A DNA stretch of 64,000 nucleotides. Source: Serratia sp. AKBS12. GTDB taxonomy: Bacteria > Pseudomonadota > Gammaproteobacteria > Enterobacterales > Enterobacteriaceae. The stretch is taken from contig NZ_JANUSB010000015.1 in assembly GCF_024793895.1 (NCBI RefSeq), forward strand, positions 1,755,157 to 1,819,156, in the 5' to 3' direction. Of the stretch, positions 52,636 through 62,683 are shown in pieces. A model generated the notes under the pieces. It made no database searches. It was given only the letters and a program-made list of their open reading frames with translations, and had not been told where the DNA came from. The first letter of the stretch is position 1. The number at the start of each line of letters is the position of its first letter. Position numbers and translations under genes: made by a program.

Positions 52636-54630
52636 ATGAGCCAAAACGACACTGAAAACGTGGCACGTCGTAGCCATATCAATCCTCCGGTATTTTATAT
52701 TTCCGCCATCTTGATTTTTGTCCTGGTGGCATTTGCCGCCTTTTACCCCGAATTGGCGGATCGCAAATTCAAAGCGTTACAACAGGGTATTTTCACCAAC
52801 GCCAGCTGGTTCTACATTTTGGCGGTGGCGCTGATTCTGCTGAGCGTCACCTTTTTAGGCTTGTCGCGTTACGGCAATATCAAACTCGGGCCGGATCATG
52901 CCCAGCCAGACTTCAGCTACGTGTCCTGGTTTGCGATGCTGTTTTCTGCCGGTATGGGTATCGGCCTGATGTTCTTTGGCGTCGCCGAGCCGGTGATGCA
53001 CTATCTTTCGCCACCGGTCGGCACGCCGGAAACAGTGGAAGCGGCTAAACAGGCCATGCGCCTGACCTTCTTCCACTGGGGCCTGCATGCCTGGGCGATT
53101 TATGCCATCGTGGCGCTGATCCTGGCCTTTTTCAGCTATCGTCACGGCCTGCCGCTGACGCTGCGCTCGGCGCTATACCCGATTATCGGCGATCGTATCT
53201 ACGGGCCGATTGGCCATGCGGTAGACATTTTTGCGGTTATCGGTACCGTGTTTGGCGTCGCGACCTCGCTAGGCTATGGCGTCTTGCAGGTTAATGCCGG
53301 GCTGAATCACCTGTTCGGCTTGCCGATCAACGAAACGGTGCAGGTGGTATTGATCGTGGTGATCACCGCATTGGCCACGCTATCGGTAGTGTCCGGACTG
53401 GACAAGGGCATTCGCATTCTGTCCGAACTGAACCTGGGCCTGGCAGTGCTGCTGCTGGTGATGGTCGGGGTGCTCGGCCCAACGGTACTGCTGCTGAAAT
53501 CCTTTGTGGAAAACACCGGCGGTTATCTGTCTGAAATCGTCAGTAAAACCTTTAACCTGTACGCCTACGAGCCAAAGTCCAGCAACTGGCTGGGGGGCTG
53601 GACCCTGCTGTACTGGGGGTGGTGGCTGTCGTGGTCGCCGTTCGTCGGCATGTTTATCGCGCGCGTTTCTCGCGGCCGCACCATCCGCGAATTCGTTACC
53701 GGCGTACTGTTTGTTCCTGCCGGCTTCACGCTGCTGTGGATGACCTTCTTCGGCAACAGCGCCATTCACCTGATTATGGATGAAGGCGCTCGCGATCTGG
53801 CCAGCACGGTGCAGAACGACGTCTCGCTGGCGCTGTTCAACTTCCTGGAACACTTCCCGTTCTCCAATATTCTGTCGTTCATTGCCATGGCGATGGTGGT
53901 GGTGTTCTTTGTTACCTCTGCCGACTCGGGCGCAATGGTGGTTGATACGCTGGCCTCCGGCGGCAATGACCAAACGCCGGTCTGGCAGCGCATCTTCTGG
54001 GCCGCGTTGATGGGCGTGGTGGCGATAGCCCTGCTGCTTGCCGGCGGCCTGAGCGCGTTGCAAACCGTGACCATTGCCAGCGCCCTGCCGTTCTCAATCA
54101 TTCTGCTGGTGTCTATCTACGGTCTGCTAAAGGCGCTGCGGGTCGATGCCTACAAGCGTGACAGTCAGATGATGACGACCATTGCGCCCACCGCCGCCCG
54201 CAACCCGATCTCGTGGCAGCGACGTTTGCGCAATATTGCCTATTTCCCGAAACGCTCGCAGGTGAAACGCTTTGTCAGCGAAGTGGTACAACCGGCAATG
54301 ACGTTGGTAGAGGCGGAACTGGCCAAGCAGAGCACCGTTTCCTCGATTGACGATTCGCAAGACGACCGCATCCGTTTTGAAGTGGATCTGGGCGAGGATC
54401 TGAACTTTGTCTATGAAGTGCGCCTGCGTGCCTACATTCAGCCGGCCTTTGCCCTCATCGGGTTGAAAGATGAGCAACGTGACGAGGAACATAAATACTA
54501 CCGCGGCGAAGTGCACCTGAAGGAAGGCGGTCAGGATTATGACGTGATGGGCTGGACACAAGAGCAGATCATTCACGATATTCTCGATCAGTACGAGAAA
54601 CACCTGCACTTCTTGCATCTGGTGCGCTAA
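52636..54630 (+). CDS. BCCT-family choline/betaine transporter (BetT-like)
   Basis: A 664-residue transporter with 12 helices and a cytoplasmic C-terminal domain of about 150 residues, as in BetT, where that domain senses osmotic stress. The BCCT signature WWLSWSPFVGMFIARVSRGRT is intact, with GMGIGLMFFGVAEPVMHY earlier. betIBA is not nearby, so choline is likely but other betaines are possible. Start ATG 52636 with AAAAGG upstream. Strong terminator downstream. Confidence 0.9.
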   Translation: MSQNDTENVARRSHINPPVFYISAILIFVLVAFAAFYPELADRKFKALQQGIFTNASWFYILAVALILLSVTFLGLSRYGNIKLGPDHAQPDFSYVSWFAMLFSAGMGIGLMFFGVAEPVMHYLSPPVGTPETVEAAKQAMRLTFFHWGLHAWAIYAIVALILAFFSYRHGLPLTLRSALYPIIGDRIYGPIGHAVDIFAVIGTVFGVATSLGYGVLQVNAGLNHLFGLPINETVQVVLIVVITALATLSVVSGLDKGIRILSELNLGLAVLLLVMVGVLGPTVLLLKSFVENTGGYLSEIVSKTFNLYAYEPKSSNWLGGWTLLYWGWWLSWSPFVGMFIARVSRGRTIREFVTGVLFVPAGFTLLWMTFFGNSAIHLIMDEGARDLASTVQNDVSLALFNFLEHFPFSNILSFIAMAMVVVFFVTSADSGAMVVDTLASGGNDQTPVWQRIFWAALMGVVAIALLLAGGLSALQTVTIASALPFSIILLVSIYGLLKALRVDAYKRDSQMMTTIAPTAARNPISWQRRLRNIAYFPKRSQVKRFVSEVVQPAMTLVEAELAKQSTVSSIDDSQDDRIRFEVDLGEDLNFVYEVRLRAYIQPAFALIGLKDEQRDEEHKYYRGEVHLKEGGQDYDVMGWTQEQIIHDILDQYEKHLHFLHLVR

Positions 54631-54689
54631 CTCACCCTGCGCAACAGGCCGGCCACCCCACCAGGCAACGCCGGATTGTCCTTATTCTC

Positions 54690-54716
54690 ACCGCCCCGTT
54701 TGGGGCGGTTTTGTTT
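54690..54716 (+). terminator. Terminator of the BCCT gene
   Basis: ACCGCCCC-GTTT-GGGGCGGT followed by TTTGTTTT. Confidence 0.9.
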
Positions 54717-54856
54717 TAGATATTTTATTTATCTATGTATCAACTCTGACACATTCAAGAAACTAGGGTACTGCATTGTTGTATCCGCATGGCTGCGATA
54801 AGTTCAAACAACTGTATATGAGTACAGTATTTTGCTAACTTATTAAGGATATCACC

Positions 54857-55654
54857 ATGCGCTTGTCCCAAATTATTGCCCTCTCCACATTGCTGCTGGC
54901 AGCCCAGGCCGGCGCCGCCACGCTGGAATCCATCGACAACTGCGCGGTTGGTTGCCCGACCGGCGGCAGCTCCAACCTGTCAATTGTTCGCCATGCCTAT
55001 ACGCTGAATAACAACGGCGACACCAAGTTTGCCAATTGGGTCGCCTACCACATCACCAAAGATACGCTGGCCAGCGGCAAATCCCGCACCTGGCGCACCG
55101 ATCCGGCGCTGGATCCGGCACAGACGCTGGCACCAGCCGACTACACCGGCGCCAACGCCGCGCTGCAGGTGGACCGGGGACACCAGGCACCTCTGGCCTC
55201 ACTGGCCAACGTCTCGGACTGGGAGGCGCTGAATTATCTGTCCAACATTACGCCGCAAAAATCCGATCTTAACCAGGGTTCATGGGCCGCGCTGGAAGAT
55301 CAGGAACGCAAGCTGATCGCTCGCGCCGACATCAGCTCGGTCTACACCGTGACCGGGCCGCTGTACGAACGTGATATGGGCAAACTGCCGGGAACCACCA
55401 AAAGCCACACCATCCCCAGCGGTTACTGGAAAGTGATTTTCATCAATAACAGCCCGGCGGTGAATCATTACGCCGCGTTTATCTTCGACCAAAATACGCC
55501 ACGCGGCGCTGACTTCTGCCAGTTCCGCGTGACGGTTGACGAGGTAGAAAAACGCACTGGCCTGATCCTATGGGCCGGCCTGCCTGACGACGTGCAAGCC
55601 ACGCTGAAACAAAAGCCAGGCGTACTGCCCGAACTGATGGGTTGCCAGCGCTGA
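54857..55654 (+). CDS. nucA: Secreted non-specific DNA/RNA endonuclease (Serratia nuclease)
   Basis: Exported Mg-dependent nuclease cleaving single- and double-stranded DNA and RNA. The 265-residue precursor has a signal peptide of about 20 residues. The DRGHQ motif (D106-R-G-H109-Q) carries the general-base His, equivalent to His89 of the mature S. marcescens enzyme, and YLSNITPQKSDLNQG supplies the metal ligand Asn. Four Cys form the two known disulfides. Nearly the whole protein matches the S. marcescens nuclease, with scattered substitutions. This is the best species-level clue in the window. Confidence 0.96.
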   Translation: MRLSQIIALSTLLLAAQAGAATLESIDNCAVGCPTGGSSNLSIVRHAYTLNNNGDTKFANWVAYHITKDTLASGKSRTWRTDPALDPAQTLAPADYTGANAALQVDRGHQAPLASLANVSDWEALNYLSNITPQKSDLNQGSWAALEDQERKLIARADISSVYTVTGPLYERDMGKLPGTTKSHTIPSGYWKVIFINNSPAVNHYAAFIFDQNTPRGADFCQFRVTVDEVEKRTGLILWAGLPDDVQATLKQKPGVLPELMGCQR

Positions 55655-55668
55655 GCACGGTTCAGCGC

Positions 55669-55697
55669 CAGCAGGGGCGACAACCGCGCCCCTGCTG
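55669..55697. terminator. Bidirectional terminator between the nuclease and rhaM
   Basis: CAGCAGGGGCG pairs with CGCCCCTGCTG over 11 bp with a 7-base loop, between convergent genes. Confidence 0.75.
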
Positions 55698-55698
55698 A

Positions 55699-56013
55699 TT
55701 ACTTCAGATAAAACACCTCGCGTAGCGAGGTGGTCACCGGGCTGGAATCGGCATTGCTGGGCATCACCTCGCTCATATATCGCCACCAGCGCTGACAGAC
55801 CTCGGTCTGCGCCACCGCATCCCACTGTGCCTGCGATTCTATTTCCACCACGCCAAACAGCAAATGCCGCGTTTCGTCGAGAAAAATCGAATAATGGTGC
55901 GCGCCATGGGCCTTCAACACCTGCGCCAACTCCGGCCAGATCGGATCGTGCCGCCGCTGGTATTCGGCATGCGCCTCGGGGTTTACCTGCATGACAAAAG
56001 CCTGGCGTATCAT
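55699..56013 (-). CDS. rhaM: L-rhamnose mutarotase RhaM
   Basis: Interconverts alpha and beta L-rhamnose to feed RhaA. It has 104 residues and matches E. coli RhaM along its length ([43 protein letters not shown]). Last gene of the rhaBADM order. Start ATG 56013. Confidence 0.95.
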   Translation of the reverse strand: MIRQAFVMQVNPEAHAEYQRRHDPIWPELAQVLKAHGAHHYSIFLDETRHLLFGVVEIESQAQWDAVAQTEVCQRWWRYMSEVMPSNADSSPVTTSLREVFYLK

Positions 56014-56077
56014 TGTCCACTTCCTCCATCTTGACGCCGACCAAACGGCGGCACCGCGATCTGAGCGCGCGCCGGCA

Positions 56078-56905
56078 TTATTGCACTTCCAGCGCGGCGC
56101 TCATCGGTGTAACGCCAAAACGCGCGGCCAGCGCGATAAACTGCTCGGTGGAGATGGTTTGCCGCTTACCGCCCATCGCAATCACTTTCACCATGATTTC
56201 GGCAGATTTCTCGGCAGTGTCGATCAGACCAAACGCCTCGTCCAGCGTCGGGCCGGTGGCGAAAATGCCATGGAACGGCCACAATACCAGGCTGTGATGG
56301 TGCATCTGTTCGGCGGTTTTCACGCCAATGCCGTCGGTGCCCGGCACCATCCACGGCACAATGCCGATACCGTCCGGGAACACCACCAGGCATTCGGTGC
56401 TCCCCTCCCACAGCAAGCGGGTGAAGCTGGCGCTTTCCAGTTTTTCGACAAAGCTGAGCGCGATAAGATTGGTGGCATGGCAATGCATAATCACCCGATC
56501 CTGACCGCCGCTGAGCTGCATGCGTACAATGTGCGACTGAAAATGCGACGCCAGTTCAGAAGTCGGCAGACCGCCCTGCGACAGTCCCCAGTGAATATGA
56601 TAGGCCGTGCCGTTATGGTTGACCTGCAGCAGCACCAGGCTTTCCTCCGGCGCCAACGGCACATTGCGGAAGAACTTGCCGGAGCCGGTAACCAGGAACC
56701 AGCAATTGGCCAGTTCAGTCGCCGGCTGGCTGAGCTCTTCACAGCGCGGTTCAGCGACGAAATCGGCTCGGTACGGCGCCACGTCGTCATCGGTCAAACG
56801 CAGGCTGATATTGCCGCCGTTGCGTTCATCCCAACCTTTCAGCCACATGTCGCCGGTGGCCTTAATCATGCCCTGGACGAACCAGGAAGAAATTATGCGT
56901 TGCAT
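56078..56905 (-). CDS. rhaD: Rhamnulose-1-phosphate aldolase RhaD
   Basis: Zinc class II aldolase splitting L-rhamnulose 1-phosphate to dihydroxyacetone phosphate and L-lactaldehyde. It has 275 residues (E. coli 274). [30 protein letters not shown] is the family start; the zinc-binding HCHATN and the later H in [11 protein letters not shown] are present. It follows rhaA by 11 bases. Confidence 0.95.
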   Translation of the reverse strand: MQRIISSWFVQGMIKATGDMWLKGWDERNGGNISLRLTDDDVAPYRADFVAEPRCEELSQPATELANCWFLVTGSGKFFRNVPLAPEESLVLLQVNHNGTAYHIHWGLSQGGLPTSELASHFQSHIVRMQLSGGQDRVIMHCHATNLIALSFVEKLESASFTRLLWEGSTECLVVFPDGIGIVPWMVPGTDGIGVKTAEQMHHHSLVLWPFHGIFATGPTLDEAFGLIDTAEKSAEIMVKVIAMGGKRQTISTEQFIALAARFGVTPMSAALEVQ

Positions 56906-56916
56906 TGCGCTAGTCC

Positions 56917-58173
56917 TTAACGTTGGCTGAGAATCTGTTGTTCATAATTACGTACCGCGTCAAGCCAGCGGGCATCGGCCGGCACATCGTGTCGCTGGCA
57001 ATAGGTTTCCCACACTGCCTGCCACGGCAGCGACTTTTGCTCTTCCAGCAAAGCCAGGCGCGCGGTGTAATCCCCCTGCTGTTCACGCTGCCGCAGCATT
57101 TCGGTCGGCTCCAGCAGGGCGCGCAGCAGCGCTTTCTTCATATTGCGGGTGCCAATCACCCAGGCGGCGATACGGTTGATCGAGGCATCAAAGAAATCCA
57201 GCCCGATATGCACCCGGTCAGCCAACTGATGACGCACGATCTCGCTGGCGATGGCCTGCGTTTCATCATCCAGCAGCACCACGTGATCGCTGTCCCAGCG
57301 TACCGGGCGGCTGACGTGCAGCAGCAGTCGCGGTACGTACAGCATGGCGCTGGAGATCTTGTCGGAAATCACTTCGGTGGGATGGAAATGCCCCGCATCC
57401 AGGCACAGCGCGGTCTGGCGACTGGCGGCGTAACCAAGATAAAATTCATTGGAACCGACGGTGTAACTTTCTGAGCCAATGCCAAACAGCTTGCTTTCCA
57501 CTGCGTCAATGTGGTGCGCCGGGTCGAGCTTTTCCGCCAGCACCTCATCCAGCGCGCTAACCAGACGCTGACGTGGTGCCAGACGATCGACCGGCGTATC
57601 TTTCATGCCGTCCGGGATCCAGATATTCATCACCGATGCGCTGCCTAACTGCTCACCAAAATAGGCGGAAACCCTGCGGCTGGCCTGACAGTGTTCAATC
57701 CAGAATCGACGAACCTGCGGATCGGCGCTGGACAGCGTAAAACCGTCGGCGCTCAGCGGATGCGAGAAACAGGACGGATTGAAGTCCAGTCCCAGATCGT
57801 GCTGTTTGGCCCAGTCAACCCAGTGCTTAAAATGGCGCGGCTCAATTTCATTGCGCGCAACCGGGGTATCCGACTCCAGATAAATGGCATGCAGATTTAA
57901 CCGGTTCGGGCCGGGGATCAGCGCCAGCGCCTGCTCCAGATCGGCGCGCAGTTCCGCAGCGTTGCGTGCCTTACCAGGATAATTGCCGGTGGCCTGGATG
58001 CCGCCGGTTAACAACCCCTGCGGGTTTTCAAAACCGGCGACATCATCGCCCTGCCAGCAGTGTATCGATACCGGCAGCCGGTCCAGCGTTTGCAGGGCGG
58101 CGTCAACATCCACGCCAATGTCGGCAAAACGTCGTTTGGCCAGTTCCCAGGCCTGTTCAATCGGGCTCGTCAT
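56917..58173 (-). CDS. rhaA: L-rhamnose isomerase RhaA
   Basis: Converts L-rhamnose to L-rhamnulose with Mn/Zn. It has 418 residues against 419 in E. coli, nearly collinear: [61 protein letters not shown] and [21 protein letters not shown]. The ATG at 58173 overlaps the rhaB stop (ATGA); an in-frame TTG two codons upstream was not used. Confidence 0.96.
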   Translation of the reverse strand: MTSPIEQAWELAKRRFADIGVDVDAALQTLDRLPVSIHCWQGDDVAGFENPQGLLTGGIQATGNYPGKARNAAELRADLEQALALIPGPNRLNLHAIYLESDTPVARNEIEPRHFKHWVDWAKQHDLGLDFNPSCFSHPLSADGFTLSSADPQVRRFWIEHCQASRRVSAYFGEQLGSASVMNIWIPDGMKDTPVDRLAPRQRLVSALDEVLAEKLDPAHHIDAVESKLFGIGSESYTVGSNEFYLGYAASRQTALCLDAGHFHPTEVISDKISSAMLYVPRLLLHVSRPVRWDSDHVVLLDDETQAIASEIVRHQLADRVHIGLDFFDASINRIAAWVIGTRNMKKALLRALLEPTEMLRQREQQGDYTARLALLEEQKSLPWQAVWETYCQRHDVPADARWLDAVRNYEQQILSQR

Positions 58174-59639
58174 ACGCAAAATTCCTTAGAGGATTGGCTC
58201 AGCGACTGAAATTGCGGCCAGTGGGCGGCAAAATCCGGGTTGTCGTGAGGAGTGAAATGTTGCAACGGAAAGTTGGCGACTACTACCTGGCGGAAGTGCT
58301 CGATATCATCCACTGCCCCCAGAGCCATCAGTTGTGCACCAACATTGCCGAGGGTGGAGGCTTCAATCGGGCCTGCGCTGACCGCCAAACCGGTAGCATC
58401 GGCACAAAGCTGGTTAAGCAACGCGTTCTGGCTACCGCCGCCGACGATATGCAGACGGCTTAACGGTCGCCCATGCAGATCGGCCAACTGCTGTGCCACC
58501 TGGCGATAAAGCATCGCCAGGCTATCGAAAATGCAGCGCACCAGCTGTGCCGGCGTTTCCGGCACCGGCATGCCCCGTTCACGACAGCTGTCCTGAATGG
58601 TTTGCCGCATGCTGACCGGGTTGATAAAGCGCGGATCGTTGGGGTTGACCAACCAGCGGCACGCCGGTTGTTGCGCCGCCTGCGCGATAAGCGTCGGCAA
58701 ATCATCCAGCGCCAGTTCGCGGGTGATGCGTTGCAGTAACCAGAGCCCCATGATGTTTTTCAGCACCCGGTAGCCGGTCGCTCCGCCTTCATTGGTAATA
58801 TTCGCCGCCAACGCCGCGTCATTCACCAGCGCCAATGGGCTTTCAATGCCCATCAATGACCAGGTGCCAGAGCTCAAATAAGCCGCATCGACATCCTGCA
58901 ACGGGGTGGCCAGTACCGCACTGGCAGTATCATGGGTAGCGACGGCGATCACCGGCACCTGGCGACCGCTCGGGCTACACCAGTCACCGACACGATTGCC
59001 TGGCGGCGTCGGCTTGCCAAACCACTCGACGGGCACGCCGGCCCAAGCCAGCAGTTCGGTATCCCAGCCATCGCTGGTGATATTCAGCAGTTGCGTGGTG
59101 CTGGCGTTGGTATATTCCCAATTAAGCTGACCGGTCAGACGATAGTGCAGATAATCGGGGATCAGCAGCAGGTGCGCGACGCGCTCGACCAGCTCGGGTT
59201 GTTGCTGGCTCAGCGCTCGCAACTGGTACAAGGTATTGAACGGCAGATACTGAATGCCGGTGCGGCGGTAGATTTCATCAGCGCCGAATTCACGCTGCGC
59301 CTGCGCCATCACCCCCTGGGTGCGGGCATCTCGGTACGAAACCGCCTGACCGACGCGTTCGCCGTGTGCATCCAGCAACACAAAATCAACGCCCCAGGTG
59401 TCGATGCCAATGCCGTCGAGCCGGATATTCTCCCCATCCAGATCGCACAGCGCCTGGCAGATATGCTGTTCCAGAGCCTCCAGGTCCCAACACTGCTGGC
59501 CGTTACGCTGTTGCAGGCCATTGCTGAAACGGCTGACCTCCCGCAGCGTCAGACGCTGCGATGCCGAATGATAACTTGCCAGCATGACGCGCCCGCTGGA
59601 GGCGCCAAGATCGATGGCGGCAATATGATGAATGGTCAT
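58170..59639 (-). CDS. rhaB: Rhamnulokinase RhaB
   Basis: Phosphorylates L-rhamnulose at C1. The 489-residue FGGY-family kinase has the N-terminal phosphate loop [14 protein letters not shown], the substrate segment [14 protein letters not shown] and the ATP-binding [15 protein letters not shown]. The start is ATG 59639, preceded by a CRP-RhaS-type promoter. First gene of rhaBADM. Confidence 0.96.
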   Translation of the reverse strand: MTIHHIAAIDLGASSGRVMLASYHSASQRLTLREVSRFSNGLQQRNGQQCWDLEALEQHICQALCDLDGENIRLDGIGIDTWGVDFVLLDAHGERVGQAVSYRDARTQGVMAQAQREFGADEIYRRTGIQYLPFNTLYQLRALSQQQPELVERVAHLLLIPDYLHYRLTGQLNWEYTNASTTQLLNITSDGWDTELLAWAGVPVEWFGKPTPPGNRVGDWCSPSGRQVPVIAVATHDTASAVLATPLQDVDAAYLSSGTWSLMGIESPLALVNDAALAANITNEGGATGYRVLKNIMGLWLLQRITRELALDDLPTLIAQAAQQPACRWLVNPNDPRFINPVSMRQTIQDSCRERGMPVPETPAQLVRCIFDSLAMLYRQVAQQLADLHGRPLSRLHIVGGGSQNALLNQLCADATGLAVSAGPIEASTLGNVGAQLMALGAVDDIEHFRQVVVANFPLQHFTPHDNPDFAAHWPQFQSLSQSSKEFCV

Positions 59640-59669
59640 GACACAAGCCCGTCGTTACAAGATGCAGGC

Positions 59670-59764
59670 AGTGTAGAAAGTTGGCGCTGCGGCAGCCTTC
59701 TCATCACTGCCAGCGCGCCCTGCCGACTGGCAAAATGCCAAAGATGAATGTGAAACGGATCACG
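59670..59764 (-). promoter_or_regulatory. rhaBADM promoter with CRP and RhaS sites
   Basis: On the minus strand, a CRP site at 59749-59764 (mirror of TGTGA-AACGGA-TCACG) is followed by ATCTTT...TTTTGCCA (59728-59745), CTGGCAGTGATGAGAAGG... (59691-59713) and a -10 TACACT (59670-59675). The order and spacing follow the E. coli rhaBAD promoter closely, including the CAGCAAA lead-in and ATGAGAAGG/ACGAGAAGG stretch. Confidence 0.8.
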
Positions 59765-59836
59765 CTTTGCTGGATGGGTTAACGCGCAGGGCGATAACGT
59801 TCCCCGTCGGCGACAGGGAACGGTATGGGGGGACGC

Positions 59837-59946
59837 TCAGCGGCTGGTCGACGAGCGTCCGTGAGCGATCGTCACCGCGTGGTCGCCTATATGGTCGATG
59901 ACGTTGACATCGTGGTTGACCAGCACCCTATCGCCGGCAATTTACA
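59837..59946 (-). pseudogene. Possible C-terminal fragment of an ABC-type ATPase
   Basis: On the minus strand a 34-codon frame bounded by stops reads GDRVLVNHDVNVIDHIGDHA then VTIAHGR, resembling the region after the H-loop of ABC ATPases. No Walker motifs are nearby. Either a decayed remnant or chance. Confidence 0.3.
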
Positions 59947-60050
59947 GGGTGGGATCGATCGCTGCCAAAGGGAAAGCACGAACATGAACATGAGTAATGG
60001 ATTATGCGGTGAACAGCGGCAGGCTTGACCAGGCATTCCCGCCACCGCCG

Positions 60051-61004
60051 TCAGATTTGATAATCGATAACCGGATCCAGTTGTGCAGCAAAAACCTGCT
60101 CCTTGATTTCCGTCAGGGTTAATGTCGGGTTGCACAGCTGGATAAATCGCCAGGTATAGTTACGCTGTAACTGACTGCGCTTCAGCCCCAGCCATACGGT
60201 GTTCGGCTCGAACAGGTGCTCGGCATTCAGGCTGACCAATCCGACATCGCGCGCTTTTTCGTACGACATGTCGGCCAGAATGCCCACTCCCAAACCCAGT
60301 TCGACATAGGTTTTGATCACGTCGGAATCCTGGGCGCTGAGCGCAATGTCCGGCGTGAAACCGGCGGCCTTGAACGCGGCATCCAGTCGCGAGCGACCGG
60401 TAATGCCCTGGCGATAGGTAATCAGCGGTAGCGTGCTGAGCATTTCCAGCGTGACTTTGGGTTCACGGATCAAGGGATGGTCTTGCGGCACCAGTATAGT
60501 ATGGTGCCAACGGTAATAGGGGAATGCCGCCAGCGATTCATCATTGATCAACCGCTCGCTGGCGATGCCGATATCGGCCTCCCCCGACGCCAGCATCGAC
60601 ACGATCTCTTCCGGGCTGCCCTGATTCAGCACTACCCGGACGCGCGGATATAACGCGCGAAATTCCTTAATTACGCCAGGCAAGCTGTAACGCGCCTGCG
60701 TATGGGTAGTTGCGATATGCAATTGTCCAGCATCGTTACTGCTGAACACATCCGCCAGCCGGCGAATATTATTGGCGTCATTAAGAATGCGCTCGGCCAT
60801 CACCAGTAATTCTTTGCCCGGCTCGGTCATCCCCAACAGGCGTTTGCCGCGACGTATGAATATCTCAATGCCCAATTCCTCTTCCAGCTCGCGAATATGT
60901 CGACTGACCCCCGACTGCGAGGTAAATAACGTGTTGGCCACCTCGGTAAGATTGTAATTGCGACGTGCCGACTCGCGAATAATTTTTAATTGTTGAAAGT
61001 TCAT
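60051..61004 (-). CDS. cbl: LysR-type sulfur regulator Cbl
   Basis: CysB-like regulator that activates genes for use of alkanesulfonates and other organic sulfur when sulfate is low. It has 317 residues (E. coli 316). The helix-turn-helix NLTEVANTLFTSQSGVSRHIRELEEELG layout and RRGKRLLGMTEPGKELL, ITYRQGITGRSRLD and WLGLKRSQLQRNY identify Cbl rather than CysB. It ends IDYQI as in E. coli. Start ATG 61004 with GGGGGAG upstream; the longer frame was rejected. Confidence 0.93.
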   Translation of the reverse strand: MNFQQLKIIRESARRNYNLTEVANTLFTSQSGVSRHIRELEEELGIEIFIRRGKRLLGMTEPGKELLVMAERILNDANNIRRLADVFSSNDAGQLHIATTHTQARYSLPGVIKEFRALYPRVRVVLNQGSPEEIVSMLASGEADIGIASERLINDESLAAFPYYRWHHTILVPQDHPLIREPKVTLEMLSTLPLITYRQGITGRSRLDAAFKAAGFTPDIALSAQDSDVIKTYVELGLGVGILADMSYEKARDVGLVSLNAEHLFEPNTVWLGLKRSQLQRNYTWRFIQLCNPTLTLTEIKEQVFAAQLDPVIDYQI

Positions 61005-61336
61005 CTGCTCCCCCATTGTCCCGAACGTTTTACTATTGATACGGAGACAGCGGGTCACTCACAAATAAGAAATTGCCGTTAGTTATGCTTTTTGATGCTA
61101 AGCGTTTTTTTAAGCGACACCAACCGGGCATTGCAGGATAGTATTGGCTAAAAGATGGGGAAATTAGGCAGATAAATACCCACCATTAAAACATGGTTAA
61201 GTGGCCTGACGCTAATCGGTTATTAAATAGAGAAAAGAGGTATAACGTCTGGCAGGCAGAAACGATAAAGGCGCAATAATTTGCGCCTGTGGGGAGACTA
61301 AATAAGGATGGTAACCTGAGCGACAGCCGGCCCGCG
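61005..61336. other. Intergenic region between cbl and chaC
   Basis: Contains the cbl promoter region (AT-rich, 61070-61160) and the chaC terminator at 61269-61288. No gene is supported. Confidence 0.55.
61269..61288 (-). terminator. Terminator after chaC
   Basis: AGGCGCAA, loop of 4, TTGCGCCT; on the minus strand followed by TTATCGTTT. Confidence 0.7.
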
Positions 61337-62032
61337 TCAGGCCGATGCGCTTTCACCGCAAGAACCTGTGGCATTTTGCTGTAACCATTCACGCACAGTA
61401 TTCACCAGCTCGCCGATACGCTCATCTTGCATGCCGTGGTTCTTCAATTCGTTGTCGAGCGCAAACAGATATTGCGCGTTAGACCCCAGCGGGCCACTGG
61501 CGCAGGCGATCAGCGGCGCAATGACCTGATGATTGGTGTCTTCCTCAAACAGCGGATGCTGCGGATCCATGACAAATGCCAGCGCGGTAACGAGCTGCCC
61601 ATTATCCAGCGTCAATTCGCACCAGGTAGGCAAATAGCAACCGGTGAGCATTTCACGCTTCCATAATAATTCCAGCTCTTCACGCAGTTTGTCTTCCGGC
61701 AGACGAAATGCCAGGCCGGTGGTCTGCCCGCCCTCTTGCAGCGCCAGCATTCGCCCGGGCTGCAGTTGCGTTCCGCGCCCGGCGGTTAATCGCAGGCAAA
61801 AGGCACGATGCCAGCCTTGCAGCGTGGCCGGCCGCACCTCTTCGGATTCGAACACCGGGTTCCACATCAACGAACCATAGCCGAAAATCCATACCGGACT
61901 GTTATCCGGCCGCCGCGCCAGCGCACACTCCAGTGAAGCCAAACGCTGTTCCGACGTCAGTAACAACGACTCCTCTATCGTGCCGAAGGCAGTTTTGCAA
62001 TCTGCATTGCGCAGAAAATCTCGCGTTAACAC
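61337..62032 (-). CDS. chaC: Glutathione-specific gamma-glutamylcyclotransferase ChaC
   Basis: Cytoplasmic enzyme releasing 5-oxoproline and Cys-Gly from glutathione. It has 231 residues, the E. coli length. The cyclotransferase motif VWIFGYGSLMWNP binds the gamma-glutamyl group, and the catalytic Glu lies in MLALQEGG. The start is GTG 62032, giving a family-like N-terminus (LTRDFLRNADCKTAFG) with GGGAGG 10 bases upstream; a TTG at 62041 lies too close to that site. Confidence 0.93.
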   Translation of the reverse strand: MLTRDFLRNADCKTAFGTIEESLLLTSEQRLASLECALARRPDNSPVWIFGYGSLMWNPVFESEEVRPATLQGWHRAFCLRLTAGRGTQLQPGRMLALQEGGQTTGLAFRLPEDKLREELELLWKREMLTGCYLPTWCELTLDNGQLVTALAFVMDPQHPLFEEDTNHQVIAPLIACASGPLGSNAQYLFALDNELKNHGMQDERIGELVNTVREWLQQNATGSCGESASA

Positions 62033-62298
62033 CTGCTGCAACCTCCCGAGCGGCGGATTAAGCCGCCCTTTACGCCACTGAATCTTTGAAAATACCTTTT
62101 TCTGCCACGGAGTTTTATTAGTTCAATATTTAATCCACGGTAGAAAAGACATTATTCTTTTCTCTGAGAGTAAGCAAGTCTATCCCGCGTTTTATCCCGC
62201 AAAAGTATTTTCCCCTGGCGGCAATAATAGTAGTCATGCAAAAGTACGGCATAAAAATGCGTACCAGACCGGTTCATTGCAGGCGTAATAACAGATTA

Positions 62299-62323
62299 TA
62301 GGCGGTACTCCCTGTGCCGCCTA
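62299..62323 (-). terminator. Hairpin after chaB
   Basis: TAGGCGG and CCGCCTA with an 11-base loop, just beyond the chaB stop on the minus strand. Confidence 0.5.
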
Positions 62324-62327
62324 CACC

Positions 62328-62555
62328 TTATTTTTTGTGCCAATGGTCATCATCGCCTTTGCGATAACTTTGTTTGACCGCCGACCATGCGACCTTATGC
62401 GCCGTTTCCTCCCGTGAGTCATCGCCGCGTCGTTCATCTTTATCCTTATATTGCTCCCATGCGCTGTTAAACGCCTCTTTATAAATTTCCTGCGCATGGT
62501 CGGGTAATACATTCTTTACGTTGTCGGGTAGATCGCTGTTACTTTTGTAAGGCAT
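62328..62555 (-). CDS. chaB: ChaB protein
   Basis: A 75-residue charged protein (E. coli 76) with the family start MPYKSNSDLPDNVKNVLP, a conserved YKEAFNSAWEQYKD helix and VAWSAVKQSYRKGDDDHWHKK at the end. It was named as a regulator of the ChaA cation antiporter; its mechanism is unclear. Start ATG 62555 with GGAG upstream. The gap to chaC is about 295 bases. Confidence 0.93.
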   Translation of the reverse strand: MPYKSNSDLPDNVKNVLPDHAQEIYKEAFNSAWEQYKDKDERRGDDSREETAHKVAWSAVKQSYRKGDDDHWHKK

Positions 62556-62622
62556 AACTCTCCTCCGTCGCGGTTGTTAAATAGACAAGTTTAGCTGAAC
62601 ATGCCTACGCCCTCCATTGGCA

Positions 62623-62641
62623 AACGATTCTCATTATCAAT
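62623..62641. promoter_or_regulatory. Fur box
   Basis: AACGATTCTCATTATCAAT, reading ATTGATAATGAGAATCGTT on the minus strand, close to the Fur consensus. It lies just upstream of a TATACT (62650-62655) that serves the siderophore reductase gene. Confidence 0.8.
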
Positions 62642-62683
62642 CAACGTGATATACTGCGACATAAAGATGAACAGGAGAACACC

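Noticed and set aside
55991-56920. 309-codon plus-strand frame opposite rhaD
   Set aside because: Antisense shadow of rhaD with no homology pattern.
58932-59747. 271-codon plus-strand frame opposite rhaB
   Set aside because: Antisense shadow of rhaB; no ribosome site.
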